Assembly (NCBI RefSeq): GCF_037138995.1
Contig: NZ_JBAXHI010000024.1
Location: 1-64,000 of the forward strand
Length of the DNA: 64,000 bases
Source: Chlorohelix sp037138995
Lineage (GTDB): Bacteria; Chloroflexota; Chloroflexia; Chloroheliales; Chloroheliaceae
Reading direction: 5' to 3'
Position 1 is the stretch's first letter; each line of letters opens with the position of its first letter. The notes under the pieces are model-generated. The model was not told the DNA's origin. It ran no database searches and worked only from the letters and a program-made list of their open reading frames with translations. The translations under genes were made by a program, and so were the position numbers. Shown here one piece after another: positions 45,922-53,746 of this stretch.

Positions 45922-47490
45922 TTAGCTGTTAGTGGATACATAATAAACGTATGCTGCCATCGCCAGGGTAATATGCCGATACCAACCGTGCCAATATCTT
46001 ACCTCGTATTGATCCAATCCCACCTCGCTTTTAGCCAACTTCCAGATTTTCTCATTGAGCCGATATTGTCCCTCAACTTGAACCATATCAGCCAGAGTAG
46101 TAGAGGATGGAGCAAATACCAGATAATAGCGGTATTCATTGGGCGTTTCGGCTTTGCGCCGAATTAACATCCAGTAACACCAGCCATTATTTTTTTGTAG
46201 CCCTTCAACTTTTATAAGGTTCCAATCGTAATAATCATAGCCAAAGAACTTTTGCTTGTAGTTAAGCTGTGTCCAAGTTGAAGAATTTAGGGAAGAAAGG
46301 TAATTATCCATACCATTAGCAGTAATTTCCAGCGGAACACTAGTCAACTCCATTATTTCAGGATTTATTTCGAAGAGGAATGGTATAGATTTCTCTCCCA
46401 GCCATTGACGCAGAATTTTATCATTGCCGTAAATTATATTACCGGCAACCCAACGGAAAGGTACTCCTGCCGAAACGGTTCTTTCGAGCATGCGGAGCGC
46501 AAATTCAGGTCTGCTATGGTGTACCGTATTTTCAGGAATCATAGCATAACTGCGCTGTTGGATATCGCTAATCCATTCTTGAGGCAGATAAAGTTCGCGG
46601 TCGAGAATAACATTACCCAAGGGGCTGTTATATATAAGGAAAACCCCTTTTTGACAATTTTCAATAGTATCTGTTTGAAAACTTAGCTGACGTGCCACAC
46701 CAGCAGATTTAATACCTTTCTTTGGAAAGCAGACTTCATCAATGACCAAAACGGAATTGGGATGTCCCAACCGCTCAACCATATAATCACGTAATTGGTC
46801 TCTCACCAATTCAGCATCCCATTGGGCATGGCTTAGCAAACGCTGCATCTTGGCAGGGTTGCTATCGCCCGCTTGCGATGCCAACTGCCAGCAATTCTTG
46901 CGTTTGGCATCGCTCAGTAACGCCTTAATATAAGCAAGCACCTGTGCGCGAGTTTCGGAGCGCAAGAAGAATTTCGATATTCTGGAGTGCAATTCTATTA
47001 ACATAGGATCAGTAAAGGCTGGTTGTTGTTCTACTCGGTAATTCTTGTACCCTTCAAACACCCGTTCCATTGCCCCAAACCAATAATCCAACACAACCTT
47101 AAGAGATTTAACAAAGCCCTCCAGATTAACGGGTTTGTGTAAATAACTATTTGCCCCTTCTATATAGCAGCGATCAATATCTTGAGGATTAGAAGAAGAG
47201 GTCAGCACCACCACTGGCAACATCTTGAGTTTGGGGTCTTGCTTTATTTGTTGTAACACTTCTCTGCCATCAGTACCGGGTAGGTTCAGGTCGAGAAGGA
47301 TTAGGCTAGGGTCTAGCTCATGAGAATACTTACCATGTTTGTGCAGATAATCCAGCGCATCATCCCCATCTTCACAACGACGAACAATTTGAGGCGCTGC
47401 AAGCTTTTTAAAAGCCCATAAAATAGCCTCATAATCTTCATCGCTATCTTCTACTACTAGAATACTTTGAGAAGGAGAATATCTTTCCAT
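45922..47490 (-). CDS. Response-regulator receiver domain fused to IS701-family transposase
   Basis: 522 residues. Residues 1-140 are a receiver domain: acidic pocket EDSDED, phospho-Asp67 in LILLDLNLPG, switch region VVVLTSSS, Lys119. After a short linker (140-160), residues 160-522 follow an IS701 (DDE_5) transposase from its usual N-terminus (RAQVLAYIKALL...KRKNCWQLA) to its end. Catalytic positions: Asp251 in LVIDEVCFPKKG kept; the second Asp (GDxVYG in active enzymes) is Asn351 in VAGNIIYG; Glu496 in YEVRYWHGWYRHITLA kept. Start at 47490 has AGG upstream; a TTG 13 codons earlier is less likely. First gene of the phytochrome operon, 44 bases before it. No IS ends seen. Confidence 0.93.
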   Translation of the reverse strand: MERYSPSQSILVVEDSDEDYEAILWAFKKLAAPQIVRRCEDGDDALDYLHKHGKYSHELDPSLILLDLNLPGTDGREVLQQIKQDPKLKMLPVVVLTSSSNPQDIDRCYIEGANSYLHKPVNLEGFVKSLKVVLDYWFGAMERVFEGYKNYRVEQQPAFTDPMLIELHSRISKFFLRSETRAQVLAYIKALLSDAKRKNCWQLASQAGDSNPAKMQRLLSHAQWDAELVRDQLRDYMVERLGHPNSVLVIDEVCFPKKGIKSAGVARQLSFQTDTIENCQKGVFLIYNSPLGNVILDRELYLPQEWISDIQQRSYAMIPENTVHHSRPEFALRMLERTVSAGVPFRWVAGNIIYGNDKILRQWLGEKSIPFLFEINPEIMELTSVPLEITANGMDNYLSSLNSSTWTQLNYKQKFFGYDYYDWNLIKVEGLQKNNGWCYWMLIRRKAETPNEYRYYLVFAPSSTTLADMVQVEGQYRLNEKIWKLAKSEVGLDQYEVRYWHGWYRHITLAMAAYVYYVSTNS

Positions 47491-47604
47491 ACGTAACCTA
47501 CAATCAACTTCAGCTAACTCAAAATACAACCACTAGACACCTTTTATGGGTATAAATGTTACTTATCAACCTCATAAAATTACATTTACGATCCTTTTTT
47601 AACG

Positions 47605-47633
47605 ATATTACCTTTGTCTAACTATATTTGCAA
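47605..47633 (-). promoter_or_regulatory. Candidate promoter of the REC-transposase/phytochrome operon
   Basis: On the minus strand TTGCAA (47628-47633), 17-bp spacer, TAATAT (47605-47610); start of transcription expected near 47598. Confidence 0.45.
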
Positions 47634-47793
47634 GTGAATTTCAAGCTGCAAATAAGGTTTTTACACCCACATATTACTACAACTACACTTAGCATAAGAA
47701 CTAGAATCGTATTTCAGCATAGCACATGCGTAAGACAAAGTTTAACATAACACTTAGTAATATTTAATTGTCTTTTTGTATATTTCAGCCTAC

Positions 47794-47821
47794 TTCGCAA
47801 AATTGGACAATATGTTATAAT
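47794..47821 (+). promoter_or_regulatory. Candidate promoter of bacteriochlorophyll synthase gene
   Basis: TTCGCA (47794-47799), 16-bp spacer, perfect TATAAT (47816-47821); predicted leader about 175 bases. Confidence 0.5.
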
Positions 47822-48001
47822 GTAAAGCATTGGTCTCACTCTATACATGGCAATTTTTAGGTGAGTTTATAATTGTAAACTGGTCTAGGAGTTGCTCAAA
47901 TTTATGCCTCAAAGGTTATTCCAAAATATGAATATCCGTATGATATTCGTAGTATCAAGATAAATCTTAGTAAAAAGTATCAGATAGGATTTAAAGTAAA
48001 G

Positions 48002-48958
48002 ATGAGACAATCAGAATCTCTCTCTAAGAATAGCCGGGCGCAAACTATTTTGCCGCAGAACGTCCGCTCTACTCTTCGTGGGCATATTGACCTTCTCGAC
48101 CCTGTTACTTGGGTTTCGGGTCCGCAAGGATTTATCAGTGGTGCTCTTGCTAGTGGCGCTATGCTCTGGGACTGGAAAACTTTCTGGTTGGCTTTTGCTG
48201 GTCTGGTACTGGTAGGTCCACTTTTAATCGGATTTAGCCAGTCAATCAACGATTTCTTTGACCGCGATGTTGATGCAATAAACGAACCAACTAGACCGAT
48301 ACCGGCAGGGTTGGTTACTTTGCGAGGAGCTATCCTGAATTTCAGCCTAGCCGCGATTCTTGCAATCTTACTCTCAATAGTTTTGGCTATTACAAGTAAA
48401 AGTGGTCCGATATTAATAATAATGACCATACTAGGGTTGCTGTTAGGCGTGTTTTATAGCATGCCACCGGTAGAGTTCAAACGTAATGGTTTGATTGGAC
48501 CACTTTCTGTCGGGTTTGGCTATACCTTGATGACTTGGCTCTCAGGACTGCTCATTTTTGGTCCATTCAAAGGGGAAGTGCTAATTACGGCGCTTGTAAA
48601 CGTTTTTGTTTCTACTGGATTATTGATTTTGAACGATATCAAGAGCATTGAGGGTGATAGAAAGCTGGGCTTACGTACTTTGCCGGTAAATTACGGAGTA
48701 CATAATGCTCTAAAAATCTCTTATGCTTTCATTGATGTCTCACAGCTTTTCTTTGCCATTTACTTGATTGCAACTGGGCATCTCTGGATTGGTATCTTAC
48801 AGGTGGTTGCTCTGTTGGTACAGTTCAAGGCACAGCGCGATCTTTATGCCACTCCCAACCATAGCCAATACAAGAAATATCTTCTAACCGGGAACGGCTT
48901 AATCACCGTGATACCTCTTTTGGCGGCACTAAGCTTTGGCGGTTACTTGTCCCTTTAA
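48002..48958 (+). CDS. bchG: (Bacterio)chlorophyll synthase (ChlG/BchG/BchK, UbiA superfamily)
   Basis: Membrane prenyltransferase attaching the phytyl/geranylgeranyl/farnesyl tail to (bacterio)chlorophyllide in the last step of pigment synthesis. 318 residues, about nine membrane helices. First Asp-rich motif NDFFDRDVDAINEPTRPIP (83-101) is the chlorophyll-synthase form; second motif NDIKSIEGDRKLGLRTLPV around 208-226 matches the synthase-specific DxKSxEGD. Also the DPVTWVSGPQGFISG start. Whether it is BchG (BChl a), BchK (BChl c/d/e) or ChlG cannot be told by eye; I use bchG loosely. Monocistronic with terminator at 48985. Confidence 0.92.
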   Translation: MRQSESLSKNSRAQTILPQNVRSTLRGHIDLLDPVTWVSGPQGFISGALASGAMLWDWKTFWLAFAGLVLVGPLLIGFSQSINDFFDRDVDAINEPTRPIPAGLVTLRGAILNFSLAAILAILLSIVLAITSKSGPILIIMTILGLLLGVFYSMPPVEFKRNGLIGPLSVGFGYTLMTWLSGLLIFGPFKGEVLITALVNVFVSTGLLILNDIKSIEGDRKLGLRTLPVNYGVHNALKISYAFIDVSQLFFAIYLIATGHLWIGILQVVALLVQFKAQRDLYATPNHSQYKKYLLTGNGLITVIPLLAALSFGGYLSL

Positions 48959-49486
48959 TCCCCTATTTAGAATCCCAATGTGAGAAGGTAGCATTTATCA
49001 AGCTACCTTTTTTATATCCTTTAGCAAACACCATTCTATTCCTACAAAGCTACTTATAATATCTCATGCAATTCTTTATGAGTTGAAAATTCTGCATTTT
49101 TAAATTCTATAATTGCATATAGATATATTTTTAATCGTTTATATGCAGGTAGTATATAATTAATTTACTTTGTTGAGGCGTTATGCTATACTAAAAATAA
49201 GCAAAATAACCTATATAAACTACAGTTAGTTTAATAAATGGCGTTGTAGAAAACCTAAAAGCATTGTTACCCGTAGTTTTATTAAGCAAGATGGAGTAAG
49301 GAAGGTCAGGGATTTGAGATACTCAAGGCTATTTTGGATAGCAACAAAATTGGCTGGAAGGCAGTTGCTCGCAATCTCAAAACCCTAGAATTGGTTTTGG
49401 CAAAATAACCAAAAGTTTATCAATTGGATTCTTAAAAACATAATAAATCTCACTTTTTAGTCCTAACTAGGAAGGACACATAAGCT
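48959..49486. other. Intergenic region between chlorophyll synthase and DUF1997 gene
   Basis: About 530 bases. Besides the terminator, it is AT-rich. A 30-codon open frame without a start at 49316-49408 (ending VARNLKTLELVLAK) may be a leftover gene end; nothing else recognisable. Confidence 0.4.
48985..49013 (+). terminator. Terminator of chlorophyll synthase gene
   Basis: AAGGTAGC (48985-48992) / GCTACCTT (49002-49009) with a 9-base loop, followed by TTTTTTATAT. Confidence 0.85.
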
Positions 49487-50044
49487 ATGTCTTCTCCCGA
49501 TGCAAACAAATTTTTGGTAAGAAGCGAGGTTAAACATGCTTATACCATAAATGCGAAAGCCGATTATATCTTTGAATACCTAAGCGATATAAAAATGTTA
49601 CTGGTCAATATACCAAATATTAGCCGCATACAAGTACGTAAGAATAGCGGACAAGCACGGCTGTTTTGCAGTATGCCTGTATTAGCTTTTAAGATGAACG
49701 TGGTGGTGGATGTTGAAATTAGAATAGATTCAGCGAATCGCACAATTTCATTTTTTAAACCAACCGCATTGATTGATGCTTTGCCACATGGTTATATTGT
49801 AGGCACTTTCGGAGCTAACATTGATATAATGCCGAAAGAGAACGGCGATACCCGTATTATCAGCCAAGTAAATCTTGGATTTGATTCTAGCCAGATTGAT
49901 ATGTTCAAACTGCTACCGCCAATTATTCTTGAGTCAGCAGGACAAAGAATGCTACAGGAATTTGTTGACCAAACCAGTAAGAATTATGTCAGTAAGCTGG
50001 TAAATGATTTTCCGATTTGGTTGCGCCAAAAGCAACAGACTTAA
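49487..50044 (+). CDS. DUF1997-family SRPBCC-like protein
   Basis: 185 residues, cytosolic. A single SRPBCC/START-like fold with strands around VKHAYTINAKADYIFEYLSD, mid-part MPVLAFKMNVVVDVEI and the C-terminal helix region PPIILESAGQRMLQEFVDQT ending PIWLRQ, similar to DUF1997 proteins, which are frequent in cyanobacteria and plants and rarer elsewhere. Function unknown; the hydrophobic cavity of the fold could hold a pigment or lipid, which is speculation. Start ATG at 49487 with AAGGA ten bases upstream. Next to bchG, though with its own upstream region. Confidence 0.72.
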   Translation: MSSPDANKFLVRSEVKHAYTINAKADYIFEYLSDIKMLLVNIPNISRIQVRKNSGQARLFCSMPVLAFKMNVVVDVEIRIDSANRTISFFKPTALIDALPHGYIVGTFGANIDIMPKENGDTRIISQVNLGFDSSQIDMFKLLPPIILESAGQRMLQEFVDQTSKNYVSKLVNDFPIWLRQKQQT

Positions 50045-50136
50045 GAACCATTTGAAAGGTTTCGCCAACCCTGCTTTTAGTTCCTTAACCGAACAGAAAC
50101 TGCCGGACTTCAGCTTACTGGTAGCAATTGGTTTGA

Positions 50137-50556
50137 TTAACGCCAATGCCTCCGCCCTTTTGCTACCATGCAGCAGGCGTTATAGACTACCTGTAAGCCT
50201 AGTTCTTTTGCATAGGCGATGTTTTCCATCGATTCTGCGCCGGGCTGAAACCAGACCGTTCTGATACCCAACCTTGCCGCTTCCTCCAGAAAGGGTAGCG
50301 AAAGTTTGGCGGGTAAGACAAAATCTACCACTGTCGGTTTTTCGGGCAATGCCGAAAGATTTGGGTAACAAGTAATGCCGTCAATTTGGGTAGCGCGGGG
50401 GTTGATGGGGTAGATGGTATAACCTGCGTTCGTCATATTGTGCAGGATAACATTGCCGTACTTGTTGGGGTTGGAACTTGCGCCTACCAATGCCCACACT
50501 TTGTTATCCACCGCTTCTTGGACAATTTCGTCCATTGTCAATTCGGTTGCACTCAT
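50137..50556 (-). CDS. CoA-binding Rossmann protein (YccU-like)
   Basis: 139 residues. VWALVGASSNPNKYGNVIL is the CoA_binding_2 nucleotide loop, with YPINPRATQIDGITCYPNL and VWFQPGAES downstream. A single CoA-binding domain as in succinyl-CoA synthetase alpha but without the catalytic domain. Role unknown; family members may sense or carry CoA. Confidence 0.88.
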   Translation of the reverse strand: MSATELTMDEIVQEAVDNKVWALVGASSNPNKYGNVILHNMTNAGYTIYPINPRATQIDGITCYPNLSALPEKPTVVDFVLPAKLSLPFLEEAARLGIRTVWFQPGAESMENIAYAKELGLQVVYNACCMVAKGRRHWR

Positions 50557-50600
50557 ATTTTCTATACTCCAAGTGCATTAATACTAGTTGTGACTACAGG

Positions 50601-50625
50601 ACAGGCAAGGGGTTTAAGCCCCTTG
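50601..50625. repeat. Dispersed AAGGGG palindrome, copy 2
   Basis: Perfect arms CAAGGGG (50606-50612) and CCCCTTG (50619-50625) with TTTAAG between, preceded by ACAGG. Sits upstream of the CoA-binding gene start. Confidence 0.5.
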
Positions 50626-50701
50626 TCTAAATTTAGGTTCATTTTTCTGTTCTGGGCGAAAGTATTGCTTATAATATAAGCCTATATGCAAACGGGCGAA
50701 G

Positions 50702-51763
50702 CTATTTTCTGGCTATGCCCGGTCTTGCTCTTGCCGGAAGGATTATCGGACCAACCTGTGTGAAGATTAGACCTGCTGCCACTACCAGCAATGAGAGAAA
50801 CGCCCACAAATCGGGGCGATTGCGGTCGCCTAGCGCCAACCAACTCAGTAATACCGCCAGCGCTGGATACACCGCGTTGATAGGTAGCACCTTGTAGGCA
50901 GGCGCAACTCGCAAGGCAAAGGTTAAGAAGCCGGTTGCCAGAATCCCGTTGATTATTGCGCCACCCAGTAGGTAAAGCCACACTTGTTCGCTCAAGGTAA
51001 ACTGCTGTCCAATTTCATTGAAAGTGAGTAGCTCGAACTTGCCGTTGCCTAGCACGCACATCAGGAGAAACGCCCCAATTGCGCCTGCAAAATATTGTAA
51101 CGCCAATCCGCCGAACGCTGATACGCCCCGATTCATGCCTCCTCTAGCCAAGATTGCCGCGCTTGCCCAGCAAAATGCTGCGCCCAAGCCGAAAGGAATA
51201 GCCCACCACCAATCTTTAGACAGAAAGGGGTTTTCTTGCGAATGGGTAGCAATTGCCACGCCCGCCAACCCGATAACCATTATTATCATTCCGGCGTAGA
51301 TATAGCGGGTGGCTTTCTCCTTTAAAAATACCACGCCCATAATAATGGCGATTAGTTCCCAAGTTTGGACGAAGGGGAGGGTGATGTTCAAGCCTTGAAA
51401 GCCGCTGACAATCAACGCTTGAAAAAAGGCGGCAGTGCCGATTTGGGTAAAAACGCCCGCCAGCATAAAAAGCCAACGCCCTTGCCCCCGATACTGCTTA
51501 ACCTCAGTGGTCTCGACATGTGCTGTGTTGCTGCGCCGTCGCCTGATTACTATCAAGTAAACTGCTAAGGCATAGATTATTATAGGTATCGTTTGAATGG
51601 TAGCGGCAGCTAATGCGCCGGGTCGGTTGATATTTTGGGTAGCGGCTTGGTCGTACACATTACCGGCAGCGAAACTTAGCATTGCCAGCGTCATCCAGAC
51701 CTGACCCGGCACCTGCTCAAGCAGGGTGAATAGGTTAGGCTGTTTCATTTTTTTACTTGTCAT
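50702..51763 (-). CDS. EamA/DMT-family transporter
   Basis: 353 residues, ten membrane helices arranged as two EamA repeats: ALAAATIQTIPIIIYALAVY, VSGFQGLNITLPFVQTWELI and the second half with FGLGAAFCWASAAILARGG and INAVYPALAVLLSWLALGD. Substrate (often amino acids, purines or other metabolites) unknown. Start ATG 51763 with GAGG about 11 bases upstream. The first 17 residues are cytosolic. Confidence 0.85.
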   Translation of the reverse strand: MTSKKMKQPNLFTLLEQVPGQVWMTLAMLSFAAGNVYDQAATQNINRPGALAAATIQTIPIIIYALAVYLIVIRRRRSNTAHVETTEVKQYRGQGRWLFMLAGVFTQIGTAAFFQALIVSGFQGLNITLPFVQTWELIAIIMGVVFLKEKATRYIYAGMIIMVIGLAGVAIATHSQENPFLSKDWWWAIPFGLGAAFCWASAAILARGGMNRGVSAFGGLALQYFAGAIGAFLLMCVLGNGKFELLTFNEIGQQFTLSEQVWLYLLGGAIINGILATGFLTFALRVAPAYKVLPINAVYPALAVLLSWLALGDRNRPDLWAFLSLLVVAAGLIFTQVGPIILPARARPGIARK

Positions 51764-51840
51764 GATTGGGAATAATCCTCCAAACCCCTGTGTGGTATTA
51801 TTTTAGCTGGGAGAATTTTATCTTACTGAAAAGACTAGTG

Positions 51841-52218
51841 TCAATTTGATTTGCCATCGAGAATATCGTCCACACGGTGTAGAAGAGCAAGCGGGCTGAA
51901 GGGTTTAATAAAATAGTCATTAGCGCCGGCATCTAATCCGGCTTTTATATCATTCTCTTGAGTCATAGCAGAAAGTATCAGAATATAGATATGGGCGTAA
52001 TCTGGATGGGACTTTAATGTGCGGCAGATATTTAACCCGTTAAGGCGAGGCAAATCGAGGTCGAGGAGAATCAGAATTGGGCTTTCTTTTTTGGCAATTT
52101 CCAAACCTGTATGTCCATCATATGCCTGTAGAAGGGTATAACGATTGTCACCGCCAAGCGTGGCGTTTACAAGGTCTTGAATAATTGAATCGTCTTCAAC
52201 TATTAGAATCTTATGCAT
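51841..52218 (-). CDS. CheY-like single-domain response regulator
   Basis: 125 residues. Acidic pocket VEDD, phospho-Asp in LILLDLDLPRLNG, Lys in DYFIKPFSP. No output domain. Distinct in sequence from the phytochrome-operon regulator (no GANSY-LKPVNLE block). Monocistronic, partner kinase unknown. Confidence 0.9.
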   Translation of the reverse strand: MHKILIVEDDSIIQDLVNATLGGDNRYTLLQAYDGHTGLEIAKKESPILILLDLDLPRLNGLNICRTLKSHPDYAHIYILILSAMTQENDIKAGLDAGANDYFIKPFSPLALLHRVDDILDGKSN

Positions 52219-52323
52219 TGGATTTTACATTATCTGGAATTTAGAAATTATTAATTAGTTGTATTATTATGTTATAGTTTAATGTTAAATTTGTCAAGTT
52301 TTTTATTAAGAGGATGTAAATCT

Positions 52324-52722
52324 ATGCCTATTTATGAATACCGCTGTGGAGTCTGTAAGTCTAAATCGAATTTGTTTTTCCGTTCGATTGCTGCCGCCCC
52401 TGAAACTAGTGAGAATGCCGATTTGGCTTGTCCAAAATGCGGCAATAAAGCCTTATCGCGCATGTTTTCACGTTTTGCGGTCAGGCGCGGGAGTAGCAAC
52501 GAAGGTAACGAGCTTTACGAAATTGACCACATGTTGGCAGGGGTAGATGGGGAGGACCCTCAAAGCGTGGCGCATATTGCCCGACAGCTTGCCCAACAAG
52601 CGGGAGAGGACATCGGACCCGAATTTGACGAAGCCATGTCTCGCATAGAATCGGGCGAAGAGCCTGACTCTGTTATCGGGGATTATGACGCACCCACAGG
52701 TGAGGACGGCTCTATTGCTTAG
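52324..52722 (+). CDS. FmdB-type zinc-ribbon protein
   Basis: 132 residues from ATG 52324 (GAGG upstream). MPIYEYRCGVC with a second CPKCG pair about 30 residues later is the FmdB/putative regulatory zinc ribbon. The remaining C-terminal half is acidic with no known domain. An in-frame start at 52282 is less likely. Its 3' end overlaps the convergent permease by 11 bases. Confidence 0.82.
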   Translation: MPIYEYRCGVCKSKSNLFFRSIAAAPETSENADLACPKCGNKALSRMFSRFAVRRGSSNEGNELYEIDHMLAGVDGEDPQSVAHIARQLAQQAGEDIGPEFDEAMSRIESGEEPDSVIGDYDAPTGEDGSIA

Positions 52723-53743
52723 TGTACGGCACGCCAACTGATGCTGGTGGGCGACTTCTGCCGATAACTCCTGCTACTACCACAATTGTAACTACGTAGG
52801 GAATAGCCTGTGTGATGGTATGTAGCCATGTAATGTTACCGTACCAACTTTGCAACATGCTATCAGCGGTGATACACAAGCCGAAAATCAATGCTGCTCC
52901 CCAAGCGTTTAGCGGATTCCAATTGCCGAAAATCATGGCAGCCAGAGCGATAAAGCCTGTGCCTACCGTCATACCTTCGGTGAAACCGCCTAGCACCTGT
53001 AGCGAGAAATATGTCCCTGCCGTACCTGCCAACATGCCGCTAATTACCACGTTTATGTAGCGTACTTTAAAAACGTTTACTCCGGCAGTATCGGCGGCTT
53101 TAGGATTTTCGCCTACCGCTCTGGTACGCAAGCCCCAGCGCGTTTTGAACAGCACATAATGCCCGACAAAGATGGCAACTATGCCAAGGATTGTGACAAA
53201 CCCTAGCGTGAAAGAAGTGTTTTCCACCTTAAAACTGATAGCAGGGAGCTTTGAAGGGGTAGCATCTGCCGTTTTTTTTGTAAGGCTGTGAAGAAAGCTC
53301 GTCAAACCAAAGGCGAAAATATTGATTACCGTGCCGCTGATGATTTGATCTACTCTGAAATAGATTGAGAGCGCCCCGTGAAATAATGCCAGTAAGCCAC
53401 CTACAAGAATCGCCCCAATAAAGCCAATCCAAATTTCTCCGGTTATTTTAGTAAAAAGTGCGCCGAAATATGCGCCTGAAAGCATCATGCCTTCAATCGC
53501 AATGTTCACCACGCCGCTACGTTCGGAGAAAGTGCCGCTCAATGCGCCAAGCGTTATGGGAGTGGAAAATGCCAGTGTGAAAATGATTACCGAAAATGTG
53601 TCAATTACGGGCTGTTGTCCCACCGCCGAACGCCAGATAAACACAGCCGGAACAACCGCTGCCAGCGCTATCCAGATGGTGTATTTGCGTAACCAGCGCG
53701 ACACTTTTAAATTATTGCCAATTTTCAGGGCTGTTTGTGCCAT
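52712..53743 (-). CDS. ABC transporter permease, NupQ-like (BPD_transp_2)
   Basis: 343 residues, about nine to ten membrane helices. Signature EGMMLSGAYFGALF and the inner helix region LGAAVGTNPKAAD-type stretch (AVGENPKAADTAGVNVFKVRYINVVISG) of branched-chain amino acid/simple-sugar/nucleoside permeases, specifically the second permease of BMP-lipoprotein systems (NupPQ). Starts 4 bases beyond the first permease stop. Imports nucleosides, likely purine or pyrimidine, by inference from the neighbouring BMP lipoprotein. Confidence 0.88.
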   Translation of the reverse strand: MAQTALKIGNNLKVSRWLRKYTIWIALAAVVPAVFIWRSAVGQQPVIDTFSVIIFTLAFSTPITLGALSGTFSERSGVVNIAIEGMMLSGAYFGALFTKITGEIWIGFIGAILVGGLLALFHGALSIYFRVDQIISGTVINIFAFGLTSFLHSLTKKTADATPSKLPAISFKVENTSFTLGFVTILGIVAIFVGHYVLFKTRWGLRTRAVGENPKAADTAGVNVFKVRYINVVISGMLAGTAGTYFSLQVLGGFTEGMTVGTGFIALAAMIFGNWNPLNAWGAALIFGLCITADSMLQSWYGNITWLHTITQAIPYVVTIVVVAGVIGRSRPPASVGVPYTKQ

Positions 53744-53746
53744 CTT

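Larger units (their letters stand above)
47491..48001. other. Divergent promoter region of phytochrome operon and bacteriochlorophyll synthase
   Basis: About 510 AT-rich bases with no protein gene. Candidate promoters face both ways (see 47605-47633 and 47794-47821), giving untranslated leaders of about 110 and 175 bases. No other recognisable operator was found by eye. Confidence 0.6.

Noticed and set aside
45922..47529. A complete IS701 insertion element
   Set aside because: No terminal inverted repeats or target-site duplication was seen around the gene, and its front is a receiver domain in frame.
47980..48429. 149-codon minus-strand frame over the chlorophyll synthase start
   Set aside because: Antisense shadow of a clear membrane protein gene.
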